DNA of 64,000 nt from Rhyacophila brunnea (lineage: Eukaryota > Arthropoda > Insecta > Trichoptera > Rhyacophilidae): assembly GCA_022495005.1 (NCBI GenBank), contig JAGYXB010000056.1:1674001-1738000 (forward strand). Reading direction: 5' to 3'. How positions within the stretch are numbered: the stretch's first letter is position 1; every line of letters starts with the position of its first letter. This document shows, one piece after another, positions 45,658 through 57,063 of the stretch. Both the position numbers and the translations under genes were made by a program. The notes under the pieces were generated by a model. It was not told where the DNA came from. It did not search any database and worked only from the letters and a program-made list of their open reading frames with translations.

Positions 45658-46164
45658 TAATGAGTACCCGGCTTTAGAGCAATGTAATCTATGTTCAATA
45701 ACATTTGTATTTTCATTGTTATTGTGTTTTGTTAATATTTACGGTAAATACGATTAGCATTGAAATATTATTATGCAAGGGTTTGAATTTGTTTAAAAAT
45801 TGCCACCACAATAGAAAGTATAATGTCCTATTGTATGAATACTTAACTATATTTTATGGTGAGTGGTAAACTTGTCATACAAAACGAGCCAGTGCAAACC
45901 ATAATACTTATCTATTCATAACTATTTGAATGCACTTTGGATTAAAAAAATATATTCTTTCCAGTAGGTACCCAGTTAGTTTTAATTAGGTAGATATCTA
46001 CTACTTATTTAATTAATTGGTTGGGTATTAATTGTTATTATGATTATCTCATAATTTCAGTGATTAGTAAAGGTTATCATACCGATATCTATGTTTTTTT
46101 AAAGATACATTCATATTGTAAATTAAATAAAAATTACAAATGCAATTCATTTATAAGTAGATGC
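45658..46164. other. Non-coding, nothing recognised
   Basis: AT-rich spacer. Confidence 0.45.
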
Positions 46165-46451
46165 ACTAGCGAAGGGTGGAGGTAGGCTGTTAAAATCCGT
46201 CATAAATAGTGCACATTAAACTTTGTCAGTCAATTTGTCAAATTTAGATATTTTATAGACAGGCGAGTATTTTTTGAGTATTATCTATTATGACATGGTT
46301 TTCGCAGGGTTTAATTGAATTTTAAGAACAAACCAACACTGTCTGTAAATTGTAGTATTAGTTCAATAAAAACAAATACGTATGACTAAAAAAGTTTAAT
46401 ATGCACTATTTATGGCGGATCTTAACAGCCTACCTCCACTTTTCGCTACTG
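46165..46451. mobile_element. MITE family Q, complete copy
   Basis: The ends ctagcgaagggtggaggtag and (reverse) agtagcgaaaagtggaggta continue inward as inverted ggctgttaa-atccg and tagtgcacattaaactttgt blocks, so the terminal repeats approach 60 bp and more. 287 bp. Partner of the interrupted copy at 18284-19290. Confidence 0.8.
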
Positions 46452-46989
46452 GTAGATAGTACCTAGATACCTATATCGTGTATATTTTTATTATTTATTT
46501 TCTTAACCAGATTACGTGAAAGTAGTTTTCAAAATAAACATGAGAAACCTCGCGTTACTTTGATGTAGGTAACATTCGATTCGTATTGCATCAACCACAG
46601 CATACCGCAAAAATTAAGAGAAAGAGAAGACACAAATACCAGAGCTTTAAACTAACGTGTAATTTCCATTGCCGTCAAGCGGTAGGATAATGATATGTAC
46701 CTAGGTACAATGAGTGCCCACACAAAACCCATAAAATTACCATTTCATGACGTGTTGTTTTTAATTTAAATATTGTCAGCCAAATATAATGCGATTGTTT
46801 ATGGTCCCCATTTTTCTCGAATTGACATTTTGACAATTTAAAACACAATACATGTTAATTATTAGTAAAATATATTAAATTGTGTCCTAAGTATATTGTT
46901 ATTTAACCCACACTATAGCTTATCGCTTTACTAATACGAATAGGTATTATTATTGATTCTCTCCGTGGATTGTTAAAGGAAAGTGAAAC
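46452..46989. other. Non-coding, nothing recognised
   Basis: AT-rich spacer. Confidence 0.45.
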
Positions 46990-47340
46990 GGCAAATAATT
47001 TTCAGCTATAGGTGGGACGTAATTTCGCAAGCGTTGCCAATCGGAGAGCGATAGTCGACCTGTGAGCATGTCAATTTGTTTTGTGATGGCGTCGGAGGAA
47101 TTAATTCTTAAATCGTGTAAATATGACTAAAAAACGTTACGTATTTACTCGAAAAACAAAACATCTCAATGAATATATTATTATTATTAAGTACTTAAAT
47201 AACAATACACATAACATTAAATGGACGCATGTTAAATTTTTATGAAACATTATATTTTGTTTATCATGCGTCGTTTGCACAATCTGCGCGTCGCGTAGTC
47301 ACGATCATTTTAGACCATGCCTCAGCTGAAGTATAGCCTT
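46990..47340 (-). mobile_element. Dispersed repeat B, inverted copy
   Basis: Reverse of 35606-35947: it starts ggcaaataattttcagctat, has ttgttttgtgatggcgtcgg and cataacattaaatggacgca, and ends cctcagctgaagtatagcct. Confidence 0.7.
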
Positions 47341-48070
47341 ATCATTTACAACATAACATTTTAATATTATGAGTTTATGGACGTAAACATAGGATTGGTT
47401 ATTATTTGAAAGAACCAATAGTATTTTATTATTTCTAGACGCTCACATCATGAATGAGAGATATAACCAATTGGATAGAACACTCGTTTCGGTAAGTGAC
47501 CTGCTATAAAAAAATTACTATATGTGGGCACTGGATCCCTCTAATAAATTTAGAATGACACTGCATTTCGCCCTAGTTATCAAAATAACCGTTTAATATG
47601 TATTATCAAAAATTAATCTGAAAACAACATTGTACTTTTAAAAATACAGGTAAATAATTAAAATAACTCGCACATATCAGACGCGGTAGATAGATAATAT
47701 GCAATCCTGACCGGAAAGTAAAATAATATTACTTTCTTGGTCGTTCAATTCATAAGGGTAGGTTCCCAATAGGAATCAACCCTCGCCCATCGAGCCCCGG
47801 TCGGCCGATGCATTTTGCCTTGAGAGGGGTGGACTTTGGGGGGTTCGTTGGTAGTGCACGCAAAACTTGTCAATTATTATTATTATTGAAACCACTTCAA
47901 AATTAAAGCTCACGCTTGAAACAAACTGCAACCGCCAACGGTTCATTTTAAATAACTCGATAACAACTGCGTCGTGATTTATTGTGTGGCGTACGAGCTT
48001 AATTAGATAGAGTAGCTATGTAAGTAAGTATTAAACATTTTTTCTATTAATATATTATACAAAAACTATA
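47341..48070. other. Non-coding with a GC-richer patch
   Basis: Positions 47755-47860 (tcgagccccggtcggccgat; gaggggtggactttgggggg) are GC-rich, without a partner here. Confidence 0.4.
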
Positions 48071-48340
48071 GGTAGAGTATACGTTTTCTAACTTTGCACT
48101 TTTTACTACACTGATACGCCTCTTTGCCTGATTACCTCGCATAAAATTAAATCAAACGATATTCACTTGTATTAATATAATAATATTATACTTACATAGA
48201 AATATTATGTAGTATCTAATAAATAAATAAATAAATAATATATGTAAAAAATACATTTTTAGAATATATTATAATAATTATTACTTACATCATTTCCATC
48301 TTAGTTACAGAGTGCAAATTTAAGCAGCGTATACTCTACC
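48071..48340. mobile_element. MITE family G, complete copy
   Basis: The left end ggtagagtatacgttttcta with actttgcac and the right end gtgcaaatttaagcagcgta with tactctacc are inverted over about 29 bp. 270 bp. The interior has a (TAAA)n run. Copy 2 is at 20774-21008. Confidence 0.75.
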
Positions 48341-50469
48341 TATTTACAATTTTATTTTATTGATAATTTTATCATTTTATGATACATTATATGTATTATT
48401 ATTTAACGTGGTAGGTACTTATATCGTGGGGTTGCTCGAAATAGTAGATATGTCGATAATTTAGATATTTTGAAAAACGGATTATATGTCAATATGTAAA
48501 TAAATAACGACTGTGTTTAGGAAAAAGGGCTTAAAGGATTCGAAAAGTGCTTTTATTAGATATTAACAATGTATACAACTAAATACACGTTCTGTAAAAG
48601 AGAAGTCAGCTGCAAATGCCGATTTATTATCTAAATTCAGGTTTTAATTGAGGTTTAATTAAGTTTTATTTTAAGAAAAAAAGCATTTACCCTCAATTTT
48701 AATGATTTTCTGCAATAACTTCTTTAATTATTAGTAGATCGAAAAGATATTACACCAAATTATCAATCATCATGCACCCAATGTCTATGCCTATTTTTTT
48801 ATTAATATTAAACCAAAATCATTCAAAAAACGTTTTTTACCTCTCCTGTAAAATTTGTTCTGTGTGGGTAACGCCCTTTTTTCTAAACACGGTCGATATG
48901 TATACTTAGTAGAAAAAAAGGTCGTTCAAAATATAGAACATACGCATAAACTATAAAGCACAAAGAAATCAGCATTAATTAAAATTGCATTTACTCACAG
49001 AACAGATAATTATTTCTGAGCCCCTGCATTTACTCCATACGAGTTCATAGCATGATTTAGAGACTTGCCAACTTTTAGTAGTAACCCAACGAATAGGACT
49101 AGTTTGCCTTTGATGGATCAGTTTTTAGTACTTACAGTATGTGAGCTTTTAAAATTGAATCAATTTTCTATTGTATTCGTCAATATTATATTAATATTAT
49201 GTTTTTTTTCAGTTGGATAAATGATAGTAGGTATTCAAATTGTGTGTCACGACACACTTCCCAGGTCATAAGCTATTTGACAAAAAATCATTCAGCAGTT
49301 TTATATCTCCCCACAGGAACTGAAAAAAATACATATTATAATTAAGTATTTTTAACATCACAAAAAAATTAGTTACCTAATTGATAAGTATTACTTAGTT
49401 TTCTTAGTTTCTCATAACTTGTGACTTTCTTCACAACCGTCGTAAACGTTTGTTTACTTTTACGATGTGATCGGAGAAGTTATTTAAAGTACCTAAACAT
49501 ATTTAATATATATATATATATATACTTAATATAGGTGAGTAGGTACCTACCCATTTTGTTTCTAGAATAAGTATAATATTTTAATGGGTTGTTCGGCGGT
49601 CTCATTGTCCCGCTGCTCGAGTACCCGCCTCTGCCGGTCCAGCGGCGGAAAGGGGGTTCAGTTACAAAGGGGGGTCTCGTGAGGAGGGGTGGAGGGAGAC
49701 ATGGGGTGAAAGCACACCTGGGTTTGCAGCTGCGGGAAGCTTCTCGTAAATGATTCCTGATAATTCGTCTACGGACTTTGATTTTGATTTCAATGTTTGA
49801 AAGTTATTTTAGTATTGTAAACTTGGTAAAAATATAAAATAATTTAAAAAGAAAATTCTGGTATGTCAGACGTTTTGTTTTAGTTACATACGGACGTTAT
49901 GATTGTTCATACGGTACATTAGTAAAAAAAATACTCTTGAAAGATTGGATTAAAATAGGAAGGTACCTCATTTAATTGACTTTGAACATGACTTATTAAA
50001 AATTGTTCAAATCATACTCAATCAATATTATTAAAATGTTTTTTCTAGTGAAACTAAGTGATCATATTTATATTGTATTTTGCCAGTATCATTGTTATTA
50101 TAATATATATTCAATTTCGAAGTGATTAATTAGCTAGGTAGGTACTCGTTTTTAAATAAACTTGAGCATATGTACCTCTATCTACGCATGCGATACATTT
50201 TTCACGTGGTCAATTTTTCGGAAACATTAAAGTTTATTAAGTATATAATATTTTATTGCATTTACATGGAATGCATGGATGACTAATGGATATAATTATT
50301 ACTAGTTGAACGGATAAAATCAATGATATTGAAGAAATTTTTCTTGTAGTGGAGACTAAAAGTATGAATGTGGAGCAAAAAATGGATTTATGGGAGAGGG
50401 GCAATTTCCATACTAAATTATTCCTAATATTCCACATAATGTTATTTATTTAGTCTTAGTCCATCAAAA
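48341..50469. other. AT-rich stretch with microsatellites and a GC-rich patch
   Basis: A (TA)n run lies near 49508. A GC-rich patch at about 49590-49745 (cctctgccggtccagcggcg; ggtggagggagacatggggt) has no partner. The 66-codon frame at 50237-50437 is unsupported. Confidence 0.45.
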
Positions 50470-50477
50470 AATGGCAC

Positions 50478-50947
50478 CAGTGACGTCTATAGACAAAATG
50501 CCGCCCCTAGGCAGTGCCAAAATGCGCCACATTTTTTTTATACAGTAATTTTTATCATCCTTTGATGACTCCAATATCTAACTAATGTATTGTGTGGATA
50601 CATTACTAACAAGATTTATACCACTAAATCTAATTTAAATGCCATCTCTGCTTCTGCTGACAGATTAGGTATGCACGTGTCATTGCTGTTCACCAAGAAC
50701 GTGACGTCCAAGAACAATGGAAGTAAACTAGACATCGCGAACCCGACAAAAAGAAAGAAAGTCCTGTTAAAACTGTTATAGTAGGTACCTACCTAATTAA
50801 TACATTTTCGTTCCATCCAGTGAGCTGATTTTTTTAATGGAAAGATATTTCCGTTGTTACAAAGTTTAAGTAGCTATTTCTATATATACCTAATGATTCT
50901 CCTCGATTTTCCACTCTTTGTGTAACTACCCCCACGGTACGTCACTG
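50478..50947. mobile_element. hAT-type non-autonomous element, copy 2, 8-bp TSD
   Basis: Inverted relative to 18558-18943: it opens cagtgacgtctatagacaaa with atgccgcccctaggcag, and closes tacccccacggtacgtcact then g. The exact direct repeat aatggcac flanks it (50470-50477 and 50948-50955). 470 bp. The 63-codon frame inside (50590-50781) resembles no transposase segment I know. GGTA/TACC repeat lies at about 50783-50795. Confidence 0.92.
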
Positions 50948-51059
50948 AATGGCACTAGTCAAATTGAAACTCGCTTCAGAGTTTTGATAAAAAAATAACT
51001 AAACACTATTATGTTCTTTTTTCTATGCCTAATACGTATCTATGTTATCGGCGATTATT

Positions 51060-51245
51060 TTTCCCGATTTTACCTGTCTTTTGCTGCTCTAAGCATGGAA
51101 AAAAAATTGATCTTTCCAGTTTGTGACATTCCTGAAGCAGGATGTTCAGGATCTTGCTTACAGGAAGTTCCCTTGAATGATAAGATGCGGTGGTTGATAT
51201 TTCCCAGAACGTCCCATAATATGGCCAATGAGTGCTTTTCCGTAG
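51060..51245 (-). pseudogene. LINE ORF2 C-terminal fragment, copy e
   Basis: The minus strand reads IGHIMGRSGKYQPPHLIIQG, then two stops within about 10 codons. This matches the LGH..R...Y.L..LI.QGK....R..GRR..SW..NLR region next to the LINE reverse transcriptase. The open frame on the plus strand (51011-51265) is its shadow. Confidence 0.6.
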
Positions 51246-51992
51246 ATTTAGTACCTGGTATATGACTTATTATTATGTATAAACGACGCAATCTAAGTTG
51301 CCGGTATTGGCTTCATAAAGATAGTGGCATATGTAAGGGACTTACGCTCATAAGTATTTTCTGCATTGCGTTCCTAGCATTTTACCATTACAGTTGTGAT
51401 TACCATGGTAAGATCTAAATTATTACGTTTTACTTATTATTATTACTTTAGTTTCTTATTATTAATTTAGCTTATTAAATTTGATAATTTTGTAAATCTA
51501 TATGAAGTAGAGGTAGACAAACAATTTCATTCAATCATTATATAATACCATTGCAGTCCGTTATTAATATTGATGTAATAGTAAAATTATATTAGGTATA
51601 CAACTTAAATTTACGAATATTCAATAAAATAGATACCTACATCTAGATTTTAATATTTCCATTTTTAAAAATACTAAGTACGGTGATCAATTGTTTACTT
51701 ACAAATCACACGTTGCCCAACGTGTGTGATCGCAGATTTTGATTTTGTAACTGCGCACATAGGAAAAATTTAGAAGATACTTAGGTAGGTACTCACTGTA
51801 CTTGAAGCTTTTTACGCCATGAGAATAATATTATGTAAATTCATACAAATAATCATTAGGTTTTTTTAAAAGAAAGGTACATTTAAATTATACACAGTGT
51901 CCGATAGATAAACGCATCTTATAATCAGTAGTTTAATTTTAGTATCGTGTAGTAGTTTCAGTTTATTATTATGTTCCAATGTTGTGCGGTTA
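51246..51992. other. AT-rich non-coding stretch
   Basis: Nothing recognised except a small inverted pair near 51708-51727 (cacacgttgcccaacgtgtg). Confidence 0.45.
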
Positions 51993-52000
51993 AAATTAAC

Positions 52001-52222
52001 GGTAGGTAGGTAGAAGTCGGTTATGGGGAAGCCAGCGGTAAACATAATATTTTGAAAATAGCCGATATGCTGGATTATTTGTAAGGTTAGGTTAGTTTAG
52101 GCTAGGTTAAGTTAGGTTAGGTTAGGTTAGGTTTTCATTCTTGAATTCATGAATTTTGCCAAAATCAATTAATCAACAATTAGTGCGGTTCCCGCATGGC
52201 TTCCCTATAACCAACTTGTACC
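52001..52222. mobile_element. Form-B telomere-core element, 8-bp TSD, triple GGTA end
   Basis: The left end is ggta x3 then gaagtcggttatggggaagc; the right end (reverse) is ggtacaagttggttataggg then aagcc. The core (about 52083-52132) is ttagg repeat. One arm has ttttgaaaatagccgatatg and ctggattattt, like form A; the other has tcttgaattcatgaattttg and gccaaaatc. The exact direct repeat aaattaac (51993-52000 and 52223-52230) proves the boundary and assigns the extra ggta units to the element. Confidence 0.9.
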
Positions 52223-54914
52223 AAATTAACTTATATTATTGTCACCTTCTTATTTTGGAGCTTTTATATTTAAAACGAAGACTGTTTTTTATTAGGCTAA
52301 GGGTACTTTTGAAACTTTTTACATAACATGATAAGATATAAGTAATAATTTGCAAGCAATCTTTATATTGTTTTTGTCACTATAAACCCTGGTTAAAACC
52401 TCGTCTACCTTGGATTCAGTGATGCCTTTTTCCAGTTTCTGAGAAACAATCCATCTTTTAAATATAAACTTTTGTCAAATGTATTATAAGTTATTATTAA
52501 ATAAATCACCCATTGAACAGTTATAAAAGCTCACAACATATGAATAGGTATCACGTGTTTGCATGTTCCAGAAGCCTAGAATCAGCTAAAGCAGTTCTTC
52601 ATTCAGCAATGGATTAATTCAAATCAGTGATGACAACTACATTAATAAAGTGTATGCCCAAAAACTATGACTGATTAAATTAAACTGTAGCATTTATTTA
52701 CCACATAAGACTATCTTGAGTGTCAGCTTTTTTTTAATAGAATATCTAAAATAGAAAATACAAATTACATACACTGGTTTGAGTAATCTCTTATCTTTTA
52801 TCGAATATTAATTCAACACGTAGTATATACATAATATATCTATCTACGTATCACAGGAAGCGGTGTGTGGGTGGTATTCAACGAGAAGAAAAGGGACAAT
52901 AGATTCACGATTATCCTTTTTCATAGGCAGCAATGGATTTGGCAGACATACTGACGACCCTTATGTGGGATCTTGATCAGGTAATACCATGGAATGTCAT
53001 ATTATTTATCGACGAATGACACCATGTTCTTTTCCATAAAGAGTATAATTTGAAGATAGTTTATCAATTAAACTGTATTTAAATCGATTGAAATTAAATT
53101 AAATAGCTAGACTGTATAAGACGTATCCGTAAAATACATTAGATTGACAGTGTGATAAATATTGACATCATCAAACGAATAAGAAAGGATCGTAAAGTTG
53201 TATTTAACATTACCTTAACCATGTTAACCAAGAGAAAAAATGTTGAGCATTTTCATGTTCATTATTGAAAGAGAGAGCATTGGTATTATGAAGCAAACAA
53301 GGAACATAAAAATAATATAAAGTAGGTTGTTTTCTTGGTGAGGTTGTAACAAGGTTTAGATGTCGAGTGTGAAAAAATATGGCATAAACTTCATGTTAAA
53401 AAATATATTATTTTTAATAGCTACTTTTGTATAATAATATGCATTAAAATTAGGTCACGTAAACGAAATCCACTCGTATAAAATATTAGGAATATATTTG
53501 AGGATACTCGGTGGAGTTTCTTGGGATCAATGACATTATTAATGGACGACGCATTTAATACAGTAGCTAGCAAGTAAATTCGCGCATTCGCATGTATAGG
53601 TAGACGTCACGCAATTTCCATTATGCGATATCACGCATCGGGAATTTATAGCAATATGACCTTTATTGTAATGGCGTTAGAGCAGTGTTTCTAATGTCAA
53701 TGTTCATTTGAGCGAACCCGTTTGAACCGAACCATTCGGCAGACCCAACAAAAAGCATCAGGAATTTATAGCAATATCACCTTTATTGTAATGGCGTTAG
53801 AACAGATTATGCCATTCGGCAGACCCGACAATAAAGTGAGTGTCATTTTTTTTCCAAATGATTCGTCCATATTAATGTCATTGCTTGGGATTAACTGTCT
53901 GACCGTAGATAAAAAATGACATAGTGTAGAGTAGACTGTAGATTGACGTAGGTACTAGTGGCCAACGGAAGATGGTATAAGAAGAAACCGATGATGGACT
54001 ATAAGGATTTTTTCTTAACTGATTCTAATTTTTCTATAGAATAGAATGAACAGTATGTATATTATACAAAGACATACAAAATGATTGAATCAATTGTACA
54101 TTGATCGATTCATTGTCAATAATAAAAGTTAAATTCAATCGTTTAGATAGAAAAGCACTATATAATATGTAAGATGTAAGTATATGTAGAAATTATTTTT
54201 GTTTTTAAGTCCTAGCCAAGTTGGTAATCCAACAGAAAACACTACTGAAGAAGTACACTAATTGCTAATTGCAAGAAAGATGAGGAGAACGCATTGATAT
54301 ACTGAATATGGATAAGTATATGAACGAGAGAGATTCGATGGAAGCTAGAAAATATTTGAGGATATTAGTAGAAGATCAATTATTATTACTGCAAGTGTAA
54401 TTACCTACTAGGACAGAGCACCGAGAAAGAAGAATTTTTACCAGGATTTGTGAAAGCAGCGATTGGTTATTAGGTATACATTATAATATCATATTATTGT
54501 TCACAAAATGTGGTTATATTTTTGGCTAGATTTGATTATCAAAGTTAACCTATATTTTATTCAAACTACAAGGTCACTAAATTTAGAAAAGGAGCCCGAA
54601 AACGATGTTCCTAAGTAAAAAAAAAAAAAAACTCATTTCTATGCACTAAAAAGCTCCTCGTCTGACAACTAAGATATTAATTTTATTTATTTACAATATT
54701 TACGCGCAATCCAAAATGAAGGGTGACTGGAAAATTGGCATCGCTTAAAAAATACTATTTTCTTTTCAACACTTATTTTTTCCATAAAACTTCATAGAAA
54801 TAAATTAGTTATATTTTTTAAATTAAAGTAGGTATGTTTAAAAAAAGTATGTTATAACAATGTTATATGAAGGAATATAATAATAAGTAATTTCAAGTAT
54901 TTACATAAGTCATT
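52223..54914. other. Non-coding, with a LINE-tail scrap and a local duplication
   Basis: Positions 52572-52632 (gaatcagctaaagcagttct; tcattcagcaatggattaat) match the satellite unit and LINE tail. A 51-bp block (gcatc-ggaatttatagcaat ... gcgttagaacag) occurs at 53634-53684 and 53755-53805, and a ccattcggcagaccc block at 53731 and 53811. Repeat K begins again near 53495. No gene. Confidence 0.5.
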
Positions 54915-55205
54915 ATCATTACGGGTCGATCAACTGCTGGAGAAAAGCCTCCCCTAGCTCCTTTCACTGTTATCTGTTTCTAGTTTTTGCCACGTACACC
55001 CCCAGAACTTTATGAATTCGTCTATCCAGTAGGTTTTTGGTTGTCTTTTTGGTAGTTTAGTACCCCTTGAGTGATTTTTTCAGATGTTCATGTCTAGCTC
55101 AATGCCATTGAATGGTTAGCGACCTATATCATATTACGTACTTAATATTGTCTGTTTTCTTATCTATTGGTGTTTTTGTGGTCTTTTTGCGTTACGCCCA
55201 ATACA
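54915..55205 (-). pseudogene. LINE 3' end, copy c (ORF2 end plus tail)
   Basis: The minus strand gives RQPKTYWIDEFIKFWGCTWQ followed by KLETDN, then gtgaaaggagctaggggagg, ttctccagcagttgatcgac and a taatgataatg tail. The peptide parallels WIDELIKFSGFTWQQRTRN in copy a, and nucleotide homology extends upstream (cgtaacgcaaaaagaccaca; caaggggtactaaa). The same LINE family as a and b. Dead. Confidence 0.75.
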
Positions 55206-55853
55206 CATACATAAGTATATAATATATTATAATATTACCTATCAGTTAATTTTCTTCAAGATGTGTCGTATATTGAGTTTTCCACTATAAGTAATTTACT
55301 ATTCCATACATTTACATCATCGCGGACAATTGCGGAGTAAATAATTAATTTATTTTAGGATCACAAGGGCCTAACTACAAAAATGAATTTGCGTTAAATT
55401 AACCCCGATTTTGATAATGTCGTACCGAACTGTACCGATGATTTTTATCAGTAATGTACTCATGATTAAATCAAATTTTCAAAATAAATCAAAAAAAAAC
55501 TGTTAGGCGGGAATAGCAACAATATCTCGCAATCCGGTGTACGCGGCCCGTATAAGTAAAGCTTACTTCACATACGCCCGGTAGATATATCTACATCGCA
55601 TCCGGGTCGCGGGAAAACACAGAAAATGTCAAACCCATAAAATTAACCCTTTGTGCTGAAATATCGAGATATTTTTTGTGTGTTGTGCGTATCTCTCCAA
55701 CCCTTTGCGAGCGGGCGCAATTATTGCGCGCAGATTTATTGCCGTTCCGCGTTTGTTCGGCCGGGTGTAACACCCTGCTTCAGTGGCGAATAAATAAAAA
55801 AATATGCCCTCAAAAATAGTAAATTATGTACCTATATAATATATAAATATAAA
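55206..55853. other. Non-coding with a CpG-rich patch
   Basis: Positions about 55500-55780 are CpG-rich, with an inverted gcgcaattattgcgc near 55713. The 60-codon minus-strand frame there is unsupported. It could be an unrelated MITE or LINE piece. Confidence 0.4.
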
Positions 55854-55861
55854 GTATTTTT

Positions 55862-56055
55862 GGTACAAGTCGGTTATGGGGAAGCCAGGCGGGAACCTCG
55901 CTAATTGTGATGGCCGATTTTGGCGAAATTCATGAATTCAAGAATGACAACCTAACCTTACCTAACCTAAACTAACCCAAACTAACAAATAATCCAGTAT
56001 ATCGGCTATTTTCAAATTTTGCTGGCCGCTGGCTTCCTCATAACCGAATTGTACC
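55862..56055. mobile_element. Form-B telomere-core element
   Basis: The ends ggtacaagtcggttatgggg and (reverse) ggtacaattcggttatgagg continue with aagccagc-gg arms. The core at about 55951-55988 is cctaa with variants, flanked by tggcgaaattcatgaattca on one side and aacaaataatccagtatatc on the other. An extra tacc follows the right end (56056-56059). A target duplication is not obvious: the left flank gtattttt recurs 10 bp beyond the right end. Confidence 0.8.
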
Positions 56056-56059
56056 TACC

Positions 56060-56628
56060 ATTTTGGTATTTTTTTTTACATTTATATACACTTACATCAT
56101 TGTAATAAATCTGGTCATGCAAATTATAATACACTACTTACCTAATTTGATCATTTTAATGCGAATTCGTATTATGGTAAATAGCATCTTTCTCAAAACG
56201 ACAAAATTCCTTATTAATAAAAACCTCAATTTAGATTTATATTTTATTGTTATATCCTTTCATTTATATTGCGTGGAGGCATTAATTAAAGTATGAATGA
56301 TTATCAAAGATATATCATGAAGAGTTCGGGTCTTCAAGATGTGTAGAAGTATTCTCAAAATTACTTGGAGTCTTCAAAGTCTTCAAAAGAATGGCAAAGG
56401 ATCTAAAAGTTCTGCATAGCATAACAACTAAAAAAACTACAGTAAGAGCCGCACCAAGCGGGAGTTACGGGGTGTCAAACAGCAGGGCGGCAGGATTCGG
56501 GGGGAATGGTATTATTAAATACATAAAATGAGCTTTGCCATAAAAAAAAATCATTAAATATTCTTTTAAAAATTCTGCTTCAGTTCTTCATTCGATACAT
56601 AAGTATATTATATCGATTTAAGTCAAAC
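56060..56628. other. Non-coding, nothing recognised
   Basis: Contains a small GC-richer segment near 56448-56510 (gggcggcaggattcgggggg) and an unsupported hydrophobic 77-codon frame at 56063-56296. Confidence 0.4.
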
Positions 56629-56636
56629 TGTTATAT

Positions 56637-57055
56637 CAGCGCTGTCTAACTGGCGGTACGCCAAATTTGTTTTGCGGCCCGCGAGCTGTACAGTAAATTT
56701 TGCATCAAACATTGGGGAGAGAATTACCTATCATACATTACAATATGAAAACATTTCATTATAATACTAAATATAAATTCGAATTATGCGACCTTCAGGC
56801 TGACCCATTTATTGCATCTAGTGGAGCAACTGGAATAGAAGTTTTTGGATATAGAAAAATACCCAAAAATGAGAGATTTTGGACTTCAAATCATTTCTAT
56901 GTTCGTAAGTACATAATCTGCGAGCGTGCTTCTCTATAAATACTATTACTTAATTAATTACTAAATAAGACTTTTCATTTACCTATGCTCTTTGGCCCCG
57001 GAATGTTTGCTAAAGAAAAAATGGCCCACGGTTTAAAAGAAGTTTGACAGCGCTG
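56637..57055 (+). mobile_element. hAT deletion derivative with transposase remnant, 8-bp TSD
   Basis: The ends cagcgctgtctaactggcgg and (reverse) cagcgctgtcaaacttcttt share a 10-bp terminal repeat. The exact direct repeat tgttatat flanks it (56629-56636 and 57056-57063). At 419 bp it is far too short for a transposase gene, yet it keeps a coding relic (next entry), so it arose by internal deletion of an autonomous hAT. Confidence 0.92.
56700..56939 (+). pseudogene. hAT transposase C-terminal remnant
   Basis: The frame opens within the element and reads KFELCDLQADPFIASSGATG, then KNERFW, and ends near YIICERASL. ELCDLQ.D.F......G.EF followed by C-E-(R/Q)-A-(F/S) is the pattern leading into the hAT dimerisation domain in GTF2IRD2/ZBED5-like transposases. 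The fragment stops before the domain core. The frame is still open for 79 codons, but there is no catalytic part. The family call is from recalled motifs. Confidence 0.55.
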
Positions 57056-57063
57056 TGTTATAT

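Noticed and set aside
51011..51265. 84-codon plus-strand frame resembling a small secreted or Cys-containing protein
   Set aside because: It is the antisense of a LINE ORF2 fragment (copy e).
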